From the NCBI GenBank assembly GCA_028015245.1, contig CM051387.1, forward strand, positions 10,839,090-10,903,089: a stretch of DNA of 64,000 nt, read 5' to 3'. The notes under the pieces are model-generated. The model was given only the letters and a program-made list of their open reading frames with translations. It was not told the origin of the DNA and made no database searches. Origin of the DNA: Cardamine occulta (taxonomy: Eukaryota > Streptophyta > Magnoliopsida > Brassicales > Brassicaceae). The translations under genes and the position numbers were made by a program. Of the stretch, positions 44,566 to 56,821 are shown in pieces (the first letter of the stretch is position 1; every line of letters begins with the position of its first letter).

Positions 44566-47500
44566 TCATCTGCAACATTTTGGTTTTTGCTTAGTTTATA
44601 CTTGCAAATTACATCCTGATCAATGATGCTCATGATGTTAAGAATGTGATGGAGAGTTCAGTTTCCGGTTTACTTAAAACTGGTTTGGGCCGGTATTATG
44701 TCTTTGGTCTTGTCTTACATAATTGGTTAAGCAGGATTCACTGATTCACATCTCCAAAAGTTACCCCTCTCCTTTCACCCAAGATTATGAAGATTTGGGT
44801 TTTCTTAACCGGTTTGATGTGTTGCCAAATGGTTATGTCATCGGTTTTACTTTGGTACGATGGGAAGATATGTTTCTCATCTATAACCAGAGATTTTAAT
44901 GACTCCTGTAATTTTTGCTGATATGATAGTTAGGAACAAGAGTTACATTGGTTCATTGTATATAAGCTTGGTGGATCAGGTTTGATCGAAGTTTTCTGGT
45001 CTGAAATGATATAAATAAAACAGTAACTTTTTTATTTAGAGATCAATTTTGTTCTGAAAATTCGAATGAGTTTTCTTATTCAACAATTTAATAAAGACCC
45101 AACGTATTGATTTCCTAATATTATTACTTCTTCATTTTTTAAAACAAGAAAATTTATCATCTTATTCTTGAAAAATTTATTAAGACAGGATTTTATTATT
45201 GTAATTTATAAATTTTAAAAAAATCGGCTCTAACAAACAACTCAGTTTTCAGAAAGGGGATGTGTGTGAAAGAACAGAAAATACAAGAGATTCCTTTTTA
45301 TTCATGAATATTAACACAATAATAATGAACACACCTAACAACAAACCTGCCCCAACTATTATTATTCTATTTTAAAGGCTAAAGTCAACATTTTCATTCC
45401 TCTTTACATTTAATTTTTTTAGTAATATTAAAAATAATAATAATGTGTTTACTAGAAATTGTTTTTACTTTTATAACAGCATTAAGTTAGGCACATATCC
45501 CCAAAATGGGTCAGACATTTCAACTGCAGACAGATACAGTTATATATTTTTGTGTGTATATGTGCTTATATAGCAAATGTTTGTTTTTCTTTAATACTTA
45601 GTATGTTACAAAGTTACAAATACAGAGAAGAAGTCCACGGTCTAACTTAGGGTAATTAGGAAACCAACAAAAAATAAAATCGAATCAACTAAGTAAAGAA
45701 GAACTTTATTAAATGTGGGCTATATTCAAATGAAGCTTTATGGATACGACATCGCAAACGATTTGGCACCATTTACGGCGCTCAGTTTGTGCCTAAATCA
45801 AACTATAAATGTGTATTTTATATATCTACTAAGTATACATTTATGTGGATAGGTACGACAAGCAAAAACTACCATTTTTTTACATCAAGTAGATACTACT
45901 ACTCCAATAAAAGGTATTATATGCAATAGAAGGTTGATAATAATTGGAGTATATATTACTTATGTAATCCAATAATAGTTGCAGTTTTGACCAAATTGAT
46001 CAAAATAATAAGATTTGATGTTTTTGGTCAAATGGGTAGTTAAGGTCTATTTTTTGGCTCATCGAGAATTATTCGCATAATTTCGACAAACGATTCTAGT
46101 AGATTAGTACTATTGTTTCCTCGAAAACGTTTTTCATCACAGTTTCTTTTGACTAAAAAGCGTTAGAAACATGGAATTATTGTTTAACTTTTTGTCATTG
46201 ATAAAAATTAAAAAATCATTATACACGAAAGCATAGTCCTTCGATTCATTTGAAAAAAATATTAAGATATATAGGAGTATATCAATGTTGCTATCACTCT
46301 ATGAGGTATGTATGTAAATGTCGGACCATCCAAAACATTCTAGTTATTATGTAGAGATTATCAAACGTAATCCAAAAAGTTAGGCGTGACACAAAACAAA
46401 ACAAAAATCGATGTAGGAACGTGAAGAGAATGAGTTGAACCCTTCACCTACCAAAGAAATGGATTGTGACACTAGACCATGAAATATCAAATTTTCAGTG
46501 ATTAAAATGAATTCTTCGAAGATGTTTAATTTGTTTCTATCTTTTATTTTATTTTTAAGGGTAATGTATATAGAAAATATTTTACTTTGACCACATTAAA
46601 GTTGATGTATGTCCCCTTCTCATTTGTCATGTCGGTTAGGCATTATATGTCTCCTTCTCAATTTATATAAATTGACTGAAAACGATTACTAGCTATTTAA
46701 AAAAAAAAAAAAAAAAACTTAGCATAAGGTTCATAACAACTTCCCCATAATTATCGCTAATAAATTTGTACGATTACCTATAAAAGAAATTTCTCACTGT
46801 AGATAAAGCGTTACCATATATAGTTTCACACATTTACATAATTTAAATACTATAGGTTTGACCATCTTTTCCTTAACTTGCCAAGAGAAAGTTCTAATGT
46901 GAAAAGAAAATGTGGTAATCGTAATGATGATCTCATTTATCCGTCAGCATTAGTAACGATCTACTCCACTTAGCTACGTCATTATAAGTCACATATACAA
47001 CTAATTTCCCTTGAATCTTATATGAGTTTCCTAGGGTCAAAATTATTACATTATTGTTAGTTTATTAAGAATTTAATATATTCCAATTTTATACCCAAGA
47101 AATGTAGTAGGGTCTATATAATTGCCTCTTGACTAGGAATTTAAAGTTCACCTATGAATTATTATTAAGGTTCGTGAAGAAGAAGAAGAAGAAGAAGAGA
47201 GGATCAGTCTAGCACGTGCCGCGTCATGTGTCGGCTACGGTCAAATGCCGGTGCCAGTATTTACACGTGGCTGCCTAATACTCCCAAAATAAATTTTTTT
47301 TTTTAGGGAAAAAAAATCTCTTAAAGCTTTTTATCGTTTGAATCTTTGACTGCCGCTTCCTTCGTTCTTCACACAAAGCGACCGGTGTTTCCGGTTTCCA
47401 GTAACCCATAGTCTTCGCTGGCTTAAGACTCCTTCAATTACGTCGCCTTACTTCACGCGCTTAGTCGTAGCGCGTGTTCTTACCTCCGTCCATGGTATAA

Positions 47501-48519
47501 CACGTGTGTAGTGGAAAGAAAATATGAAGGTGATGAGAACTTTTCATGTCTTACTTTTTGGCCCCATAAATAAGGCAGCACACAAAAAGAACCCCAAAAT
47601 TTATGCATATTTATATAATGTTGAAAAATAAAAGTAGATTTATATGAGATATTTATATTTACTAGAATTGGAGAAGGACTTGCAGTTAAATAATTTCCGA
47701 GTTGAAATTTTTTAAAATAGGCATTATACATTGAAAAATACACAAGCTAAGTATGTTTCCTCGCCAGAAGCCAGTTTTGCAGCTCTATTTTGTCAACTTA
47801 GCCTTTATATAAGTTCTTATTGCAAGAAATCAGAAAGGCATTCAAAAGGCCTATAGTTATATCATAAATAAAAATTAATATTCACATTATATCTCAGTAG
47901 TCGAATATATACATTTTCTTAAAAGAATGCACTTTTAAACAACCGTACATTAACTTGCTTATCTTTCACATTGTTCATGACAAATTTATTTGTCAATTGT
48001 TTTGGACAAACGTCAAAATTTGACTGATGAAACAATATAAAATGCATATGTTGTTATATTTTTGTATTACATTCGAAATTTTACTGACAAACTTAAACCT
48101 AAGAAATTAATGAATTACTAAATTAAAATGGAATTTTGCAACAGAATTATTTATATATATATATATAATAAGAATACAAATTAATATTGAGAAAAAGTAT
48201 TTTTAAAAAATTAATAAAAATATAAGTATACTAACACGACTACGGACGGATTCACACGCCTACCATTGAATAATATCCCATTATAAAGTTTGACTAAATT
48301 AACTTCGTTCCAAAAATCACATTATTCTTCACTCTCTTTTATCTCTCTCTCTCTTCTTTTTTTGAGTTTCAAAATGCATAAATACGAGACGAAGACCCAA
48401 TTAAAGTCCAAGCACCAATCTAGCTTAGGAAAAAAACCTAATCCCCAAACCTATTCTCCACTTTTCTTCTTTATCTTCTTTACATCTTTTCTTTTTTTCT
48501 CTCTTCATTGTTCTTCACC
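44566..48519. promoter_or_regulatory. Long intergenic region upstream of WRKY28
   Basis: Nearly 4 kb without a credible gene. The first ~450 bp are the TPK3 trailer. Most of the rest is AT-rich with an A-run at 46699-46717. Several TTGAC W-box cores (for example near 47347) and a GC-richer block with three G-boxes (47180-47520) occur, consistent with a stress-inducible WRKY promoter. The last ~250 bp are pyrimidine-rich, probably the leader. Confidence 0.5.
47180..47520. promoter_or_regulatory. GC-richer block with three G-boxes and a hairpin
   Basis: CACGTG occurs at 47213-47218, 47264-47269 and 47501-47506. A perfect inverted repeat, CACGCGC / GCGCGTG with a 9-base loop, lies at 47454-47476. 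A GAAGAAG run precedes the block. It stands out against flanking AT-rich DNA and looks like a regulatory module or a transcript start, but no coding frame longer than a few residues is present. Confidence 0.5.
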
Positions 48520-49839
48520 ATGTCTAATGAAACCAGAGATCTCCACAACCATCAATACCCTTCATCGTTTTCTTTGTACGACATGATGAATCTGCCTACT
48601 TCTGTAGCTCCATCTTCTTATGGAAACACGAGTTTTGATCCATCTTTTTACTCCTTCACTGATTGTCTCCAAAGTTCTCCAGCAGCATATGAATCTATAC
48701 TTCAGAAAACTTTTGGTCTTTCTCCTTCTTCCTCAGAGGTTTTCAACTCTTCCATCGATCAAGAATCAAACCGAGATGTTACTAATGACGTCATCAATGA
48801 TGGTGTAAGCACCGAGACTGCAACTAGGGTTTCTGTATCTTCTTCCTCTAGTGAAGCTGATCATCCCGGTGAAGATTCCGTCAAGAGCCGGAGGAAACGA
48901 GAGTTAGCTGGAAATGGAGGTGAAGAAGATCAAAATTCCAAAAAAGTGTAAGTCCCACAACTATATAAGATATTTTTATGGACTATATATCATTGTGGAT
49001 GCCATTATATCCTTCAATTTATTGATCTCCATGATTAGTATGAGTTTCATGTTTTGGATCCTCAGATTGTATAAAAAGTAACTAAATACGGAATATCACA
49101 TGATCGTTTCTTTTAGTATGTGCACTAATATATTATGTGCATGCATGATTTCAGTGGGAAAACAAAAAAGAATGAGGTGAAGAAACAAAGAGAGCCACGA
49201 GTCTCGTTTATGACTAAAAGTGAAGTTGATCATCTTGAAGATGGTTATAGATGGAGAAAATACGGCCAAAAAGCCGTCAAAAACAGCCCTTATCCAAGGT
49301 ATTATTTGATTTATTTGTTTTTTTTTGCATTTTGTAGATAACCATGAAGTTGTAAGCCTATAGTCTATAATCTCTTTTGACCGGGCATTATGTTCATTTG
49401 TGGTTACATTTTATTGAAACATACTAATATTGTAACTAATAATCGCAAATGTAAATGAAAAAATAGGAGTTACTATAGATGCACGACGCAAAGGTGCAAC
49501 GTGAAGAAACGAGTGGAGAGATCGTTCCAAGATCCAACGGTTGTGATTACAACTTACGAGGGTCAACATAACCACCCGATCCCGACTAATCTCCGGGGAA
49601 GTTCGGCCGCGGCTGCTATGTTTTCCGCCGCTGACCTCATGACTCCGAGAAACTTTTCACATGATATGTTTCGGTCGTCGGTCTATACTAGCGGTGGTGC
49701 TGTGGCGGCGGCTTTGGATTATGGATATGGACAAACTGTGAATGCAAACCCTAGTATGCATCAAGAGTATCACTATGGAGGTGAATATGAGCTCTTGAGG
49801 GAGATTTTTCCTTCCATTTTCTTCAAACAAGAGCCTTGA
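48520..49839 (+). CDS. WRKY28: WRKY28 transcription factor
   Basis: Group IIc WRKY DNA-binding factor that binds W-boxes (TTGAC) in the nucleus; A. thaliana WRKY28 promotes salicylic acid synthesis and stress responses. Three exons, 48520-48947, 49155-49298 and 49467-49839, join in frame to 314 residues. The WRKY domain carries WRKYGQK near residue 175 and a C2H2 zinc finger (CTTQRC followed by GQHNHP) with a CX4C-X23-HXH layout. The second intron falls at the conserved arginine site (after YPR) typical of the group. N-terminal residues are Ser-rich with an acidic stretch; a basic SRRKRE segment (near 125) may be a nuclear signal. The start MSNETRDLHNHQ is the first ATG of the open frame. Confidence 0.96.
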
Positions 49840-50804
49840 TCGATCATTGTTATAACTACACATATACACTCATATATTCTACTTATATATATATATATAT
49901 AAATATCTCTATATCTTATATAGAGAGAGGGAGATTCCAATTTATATGTAACTTAAAATCTTATTTTGTCTCTCTTATTTGCATGTACATAGTTTTTCAT
50001 GAGAGAATGAGACAGAAATTGGGCTTGGATTATATTTGATGATGGTTATTAGTGTATTAACGTTAGATATATTTTTCCTCTTCGGTTTTGTAAATCATAT
50101 TTTCTTATTTTGGGAAGTTTTATTTCATTATGTCGTGTAATGTGTACTATATATCATATGTAGAAGCGAAAAAGACATAACTCTAGCTAGGATAGATCTC
50201 CCACATGTTGAATATATAAAAAATTTCTTATTGATTTCAATTGTGGTTGATCATTTCAAATTTCAAGAATATTCAAACTTTCACAATTTATGAAAATTAG
50301 TCTACACTTGTTAAAGAAAAGGAGAGGCTCACATGAGATGAAGAACTTATAACTGCAAATTTGATATGACGGTGCTAGATTGAAAAGGTTTATACAAGTT
50401 GTGGACGGCGAATATAAATGTGTGTGAACAAGTGATCAAAAAACAAAACAAGTTGAGTTCTTGCTTGTGTCATAAGAGAATGGACCCGAAGAAAGATTTG
50501 ACTGCTTCTGCTTTCTATCTTATCCACACACATATGGAAACATATATAGACTATGGACCACTAATATTACCCCTACCATTAAATCTGAAAATAATATTTA
50601 AATTCCAGAAACGAGTAATAAAAATAAGAAAAAAATAATAAAATTATTCTCTTGAACATATATGTATATGTCAAACCTCATAATTAATAATTAACAAGAA
50701 TGAATGAAGGCAAGGGGAGAAGACGAAGACGAAGAATAACCTCAGATAATGGAATATCTCTTGAATAACTTATAATTGTGTAGCTAACTTACGATGTAGT
50801 ATTA

Positions 50805-51160
50805 GGAGGGTGTATTGGAATTAGTATTTGGAGAGATTTGAGTTTGAAATAACAAATCATGTGTTATTGAAATAAGAATTTTAAAATATTTTTTAAAATT
50901 TAGTGTTATTGGATTAATAATTTTTAATTATATATTCAAATCTACTATTATTGAAAATATGATTAAAATTTGATTTTAAAATTTCAGATGAGATTTGAGA
51001 AAATTCATTAGTTAAAAATACAAAAACCAAAATCTCATGGTTTTAGATGAGATTTCAAATAATTTAATAAGAAATTTCCTAATTCACCAAAATTTCACCA
51101 AATCATCTTAAAACTAATTAAAACTCAAATTTCTTCAAATATCCAGTTAAATACATCCCC
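50805..51160. mobile_element. PIF/Harbinger-like MITE (356 bp)
   Basis: The left end GGAGGGTGTATTGGAATTAG and the reverse complement of the right end GGGGATGTATTTAACTGG form diverged terminal inverted repeats that extend inward through ATTTGAG. TTA flanks both sides (50802-50804 and 51161-51163). It is related in sequence to the elements at 1880 and 3340 in this window and has no coding capacity. Confidence 0.8.
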
Positions 51161-53425
51161 TTATACTAGTAGTCAGTTAGGCTAAATCCAGCTAATTAGT
51201 AACTTATAAGACCAAATATAATTGAACTTGACTAGGACTATTTATGGTTGATAAAATAATATTTTTAAAATCCAAATATTCATCCAATTATAATATAATA
51301 TATATTCCTACTGAAAAGAGTTATGGGAATAGTAGAGTCTATTGTAGAAACCGAGAGAGGAGATTTTACAATGCTCAGAGAATTAATGGAGCCATGTAAA
51401 TGTATTTTATGAAGAAAAACAATACTCCAAAATTCTGAAAATACAGTATTTTGTTTTTATAATATACATACGGATCAGTGGATCATCAGAGATATATGGA
51501 TACACTATTTAGGAGCGCATTTATGTCATATACCCAAATTTAGCTGAATGCATGAAATGAATAATTAATATATCTCAATATATAATATGATTCATGAGAG
51601 CATCATACATCATCATGTGGCTTTCTGAATTGCATCATGCCCGCTCTGATGTAACTTCATTTTCCTATTTGAAATTTAAATTATATTTTGAAATTCAACT
51701 GATATGTCCAATCTATAATCTGTTGATCTGTTCATGATGATCAATTATCATACTCAATTCGTATAAAATCACTTCAAACACAGTAGTGTTTTTGGAATAC
51801 GTTTCTAAAAGGTTTAGGTGTTTTGACACATACTTTTGAATCGGATTTTTCTTGAAAAATTAACTTGAACACGCTATCACTAGCCATAAATTAAAATCAC
51901 GTTTGACATACATATCTAAATCTCTATATAATCATTTGAGTAATGTTAAAATTAAAATAACTTTGCATTTCCGTATGATATTACATCAAATCAAATGTCA
52001 TTGTAAAATCTTTTTTTATATTTTTAAATTTTACTAATAATCATAATACTTCATATTTAGTTAATTAATACCCTAATAAACAGCACACAAATCGGTATAT
52101 AGATATTTCAAATATTAATTTTCAATATTTTAAATTTAAATCTGTTTATTTTTATTTTGTATATCCTAAATAAATAGAGTATTTAAATAATATAATAATT
52201 AATATTTTTAAATATAGTCATTAAGGATAAAATAATAATCAAAGAATTACTATAATTAAATAAAATTTTTGTAAATCATACTTTAAATAATTATTACTGT
52301 CCAAAAAATATTAAACTCATTTTCTCTTCCTTATTAATTATGGACAAAGTTAAAACTAACTTTTTTATCATCCAATTTGAAATAATCTGGATCTTCAAAT
52401 ATTCTAATTTTTACAATGAGTAAGGACAGATCAAGATGAATCATGATGGATCTTAGATCGAATTTATAATCATTGATAATAATTGATGTATTAGAGTAAC
52501 TCAAAAAGTTGTAGATTTTTTTAATAATATGAAATATATACATAATACCACTTAATTTTTACAATAAAATTATATTATAATCTAATTTATTAAAAAAATT
52601 TGTCAACAAATATAACATACCACGTAATTATATATTAATAATTTTAATTAACACAACAAAAACTATATATAATAATAATAAATAAAATACTAAAAATATA
52701 AAATAAATCTAATTTAAAACACTATGACAATATAAACTAACAAAGTATGAAATACAATAAAGATTACTATCTAGTAAATCCTTTATTTACATATAATTCT
52801 TTCGCAGAAATGTTAATCAATTATGAAAACATAATACATAAATAAATAAATCATTTATTTATTTCAATCCAATGTTGGAACCGTTACTACCCGGACAAAA
52901 AAATAAAAATAAAAACTACAATCATACTCGTACGAAAAAATCAATATTAGATTGAAAAATTTATGTAGTATTTTAACATTTTCAGTAATATGTCAATTTG
53001 ATGATGTGCAAACAAATCTCGTGATAATGATTTCTTGAAGGGGTCGTTATCTAAAGTCACCTAACAAAAACAAAAAGAAGCCAGAATGTTAGAAAGAGAA
53101 GCAAAGTTATAAAAGATCTTCCGGGAGAATCAAGTAATTGCCAAACCCCCTAGTCCCTAGACAACTATAATGATATGAAAAGCATAATATATATAGAGTC
53201 ACACATATACAAGTCTAGCTGACTAGCTAGAAAGCTCCATCTTAAATTATTAATGATTTTTTCATCTAAAGAAAATCAATTTACTATATCAATTTTAAGG
53301 AAGAATTTTAATCATAATCTAATGGCGAAATATCATCTTTCAAATACTTCTCTAAGATACAAAATCTAGTCATTCAAACCATTTTGAACTATAAATATCG
53401 TTTCTAACTACAGGAGAGTGTTGAA

Positions 53426-53446
53426 CCCCCGCCCCCCACCACCCCC
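53426..53446 (-). other. C-rich tract, possible G-quadruplex on minus strand
   Basis: Three C-runs of 5, 6 and 5 bases, separated by G and ACCA, within 21 bp of otherwise AT-rich DNA. On the minus strand this gives G-runs with very short loops that could fold into a G-quadruplex if a run is split. Confidence 0.6.
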
Positions 53447-54253
53447 AAAATGTATATATAGGTGAGTAAAAATTGCCAATAATCGATTGATTGTATCATT
53501 GTGAAAACCAAAAATTTGTGGATATAATATAAATATTTGTAGTTGACAAACTCACGGGTTCATGCAAAATGTTACACGTGAAGACAATAACTCGTAGTTT
53601 CATGCAAAATACTACATTCGAATCTAAATCTGACTAAACTGAAAATATTAGAGATAACTATAACCACGGTATGAAAGCTATAGAGTAAAATTTTTTTTTC
53701 CATAAACCGTAGGAGTTTTAGGTCTTTGGTCCATAATGTTTTTCGATATCTAGAACTAATCTTTAATCTATTCCTATTTTCTTTTAATACATTTTCCTAT
53801 AATTTTCTTAAAAAATTTCTATCATTTTATATTACTATTAATATTTTAATATGAAAATAAGCAAGAAAATAGTGAAAAGTGAGAAAAAATATATATTAAA
53901 TCTCTCTACTATTTAAATTTTCATATTTGTAAGTTTTTGATATTCTAAAAAATAAGAAGAATTTGACTATAAATAAACAAAATATTTTTTTATAACACTC
54001 AACAATTACGTTCCCAATTCCCATAACATTTTCTTGCAACAAAAAATTTAAATTTGATTATATAGATTTTTAATGTAGTTTTTGGTTCAGAAGAAAATAA
54101 AACATAATTTTTATTACCCACTATGATAGACTTAGAGAAAAAAAAGGAAGCAACGTGGGAAGTAAAAAAAAAACGGTTAACAAATTGTAAAAAATAAACT
54201 CTCGAGAACTCTCAAAAGCAGTTTTCAATCTTAGGAGTTAGGAGCAGCAGTAT

Positions 54254-55331
54254 ATGTACATTGAGATGGAGAATTTTTGTTACCTGAAATTTTTCTTCTT
54301 CATCATCATAATATCATCTTCTTCTGAAGCAGAAAACTTGAGCCTACGAAACAGAGTAGATAAAAGCTCTGTTTTCCTTGTTAATGTTCTTAGCTTTGGT
54401 GCTCGAGCTAATGACCACAGAGACCACACCAAGGTTTTTTTTTCTAACTACAGATCTATGTTTTTATTTCATACATTTTGTAGATGATCTATTTAGTTAC
54501 AAGAATCAGCTAACTAATTGATGTTTTAAAGGCCTTTGTAGCAGCATGGGACAAAGCATGTAAATCATCTTCAAGCTCTGTACATTTCATAATCCCTAGA
54601 GGTGAATTCTCTGTTGGTCATCTTAGATTCTCTGGTCCTTGCACTAATGTAACCAATCTCACTGTACAAGTTAAGGTAAATCCATTATCTCTTTAAATCT
54701 TTCTTTGTTGTGTTGTGTGTGTTGGTTAATGTTTTCTTGCTACTCACGTAACTGAATTTAGGGTCATCTCAAGGCATCAACTGATCTGTCAAAGTACAGA
54801 TCAGGTGGTGGTTGGATTGAGTTTGGATGGATCAATGGTTTAACTCTTACCGGAGGTGGAACATTTGACGGTCAAGGAGCTTTAGCTTGGCCGTTTAATA
54901 ACTGTACTTCTGATTCCAACTGCAAACTCCTTCCAACAGTGAGAAGAAGAAAACTAAAAACAACATTTGAAATTTGATCTTCGTTTAAAAGTTAAATGAA
55001 TAAACTGTGTTGTTGATTTCAGAGTTTGAAGTTTGTGGGGATGAATAGAACAGTTGTAAGAAGGATAAGCTCCGTGAATAGCAAGTTCTTTCACATTGCA
55101 TTAGTAGAGTGTAGAGACTTCAAAGGGACAAGACTCAACATCACTGCTCCTGCGGATAGTCCTAATACTGATGGCATTCATATCGAACGCAGCTCAAACG
55201 TTTACTTTTCGCGTTCACATATCGCGACTGGAGATGATTGTGTTTCCATAGGACAAGGGAATTCTCAGATTACAATCACAAGTATCAAATGTGGACCAGG
55301 ACATGGTATAAGGTAAAAATGTAACGAACCG

Positions 55332-55363
<32 letters not shown>

Positions 55364-56333
55364 TAACTGTTATTGCTGTAGAGTTTGTTAAACGGTTTGT
55401 TTTCTTGCGTTTGAAGCGTTGGGAGTTTAGGGAAATATCCAAATGAGAAAGATGTTAAGGGACTTGTGGTTAGGGATTGCAAAATGAGTGGTACGACGAA
55501 TGGGATAAGGATCAAAACTTGGGCTAATTCTCCTGGTTTAAGTGCAGCTACCAACATGACTTTTGAGAACATTATTATGAATCATGTGACTAATCCAATC
55601 ATCATTGATCAGTCTTATTGTCCTTTCTCTTCTTGCGCTTCAAATGTGAGTCTTATTTAACACTCTACTTCTCCAGTTTTGGAAGATTAAACAGTGATTA
55701 GCTCCGGTTTAGCATTGTTTTCAGGTCATGTTATCGTTTTGACAATAATTAATCAGACTTTGTAAGTTACTTAAGATCATGTCATGAAGATTACATTTTC
55801 AGGTACTCTATAGAGTGACAAAAGTTCAACAAGAGTAGAACTTGATCTCCACCAATATCTAGTTTCTTAAGAGTCAAGATTAAACGGTGATTAGGGCCGG
55901 TTTAATAAAGATTACATATTTCACGCACCCTTTAGAGTGAATGTGAGTGACAGATAACTTAAAGAACATAAGAACTAAGGCGGTCAATCTATGAGTAACA
56001 TTAGATGATTTCATGAAGATTGTTTTTACTGAAATGGATCTGACAGCATTGTTTTGATTCAATTTCTTGCAGGTACCGTCTAAGGTGAAGTTGAGTGAGA
56101 TATATTTCAAGAACATAAGAGGGACATCATCATCGAGGGTCGCGGTGCAGCTGCATTGTAGCAGAGGAATGCCATGTAAGAAAGTGTACTTAGAGAATGT
56201 TCATCTTGATCTTTCTTCTTCTCGAGGAGGAAGAAAACAGAGCAGAAACAGAGAATATGAAGCTGTCTCTTCTTCTTGTAGAAATGTTAGAGTTAATTAC
56301 ATTGGAACTCAAATCCCACCTCCATGTCACTAG
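54254..56333 (+). CDS. Polygalacturonase-like GH28 pectin hydrolase
   Basis: Secreted glycoside hydrolase family 28 enzyme, which cuts homogalacturonan in the cell wall. Six exons join in frame: 54254-54433, 54532-54675, 54762-54938, 55023-55312, 55417-55645 and 56073-56333, giving about 426 residues (422 from the second ATG at 54266). A hydrophobic signal peptide follows the start (CYLKFFFFIIIISSSS). All four family motifs are present: SPNTDGIHI (near 212), GDDCVSIG (near 237), GHGISVGSLG (near 259) and RIKTW (near 294), so the enzyme looks active. Whether it acts as an exo- or endo-enzyme is not readable from sequence. Intron 4 holds a long T-run. Position matches At4g18180. Confidence 0.93.
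55331..55362. repeat. Poly-T run in polygalacturonase intron 4
   Basis: About 32 consecutive T bases near the middle of a ~104-bp intron. It strengthens the pyrimidine tract but is a likely site of length variation. Confidence 0.9.
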
Positions 56334-56821
56334 TCATTATCACCATCATCGGTTCATCATCTTGAAGTTTCTCTTGTAATTAACTTCTGTGCTTTATTTT
56401 GGGACAAGTTTTTCTTCATATTGGTCATATTAAGTTTGAGACTTTTGCCTGTAGATAAAATTGATTGTAAGTTAGTAACCTAAGGAAAAATCTTGGCTAA
56501 TCATAACAAAAGCAGTATAATAAAATAGGGAAATACTGGTTAAGGCGTTAGGTAAAAGAATTTGGTTAGTTAAAAGATTTAATCCGACAAAAATGGAGAA
56601 GATGGTTCATTCCAAGAGTGCCGTTTCAGGTAATAGCTAGCACAAATTATATCGATATTGTACTTATTAATGGAGTAACAAACTATATAATATTGATATA
56701 AAGTAATACCAGTATTGTTTATAAAAGTATAATTTATGCATATTCATTTGCCTGTTATATAAGTTAAGCAACACATCATCTTTAGTTGTTCCCTGAGATA
56801 TTGCTCCCTCCGTTTTCAACG
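56334..56821 (+). promoter_or_regulatory. PG trailer and PUP6 promoter
   Basis: About 490 bp between genes, with the polygalacturonase trailer first and AT-rich DNA before PUP6. I see no gene and no clear element. Confidence 0.45.

Larger units (their letters stand above)
49840..54253. other. Long AT-rich intergenic region with a MITE
   Basis: About 4.4 kb with no credible gene. It holds the WRKY28 trailer (to about 50050), a MITE at 50805-51160, long A/T-rich tracts at 51900-53000 that resemble decayed transposon DNA, and a C-rich tract at 53426-53446. The final ~150 bp could be the promoter and leader of the polygalacturonase gene. Confidence 0.5.

Noticed and set aside
47461..47510. Short minus-strand start (MDGGKNTRYD) within the G-box block
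   Set aside because: Only ten codons before a stop. A GTAAGA donor follows the ATG, but no partner exon could be found.
50399..50638. 79-codon plus-strand frame downstream of WRKY28
   Set aside because: AT-rich, Lys/Ile-rich composition with no motif or plausible gene context.
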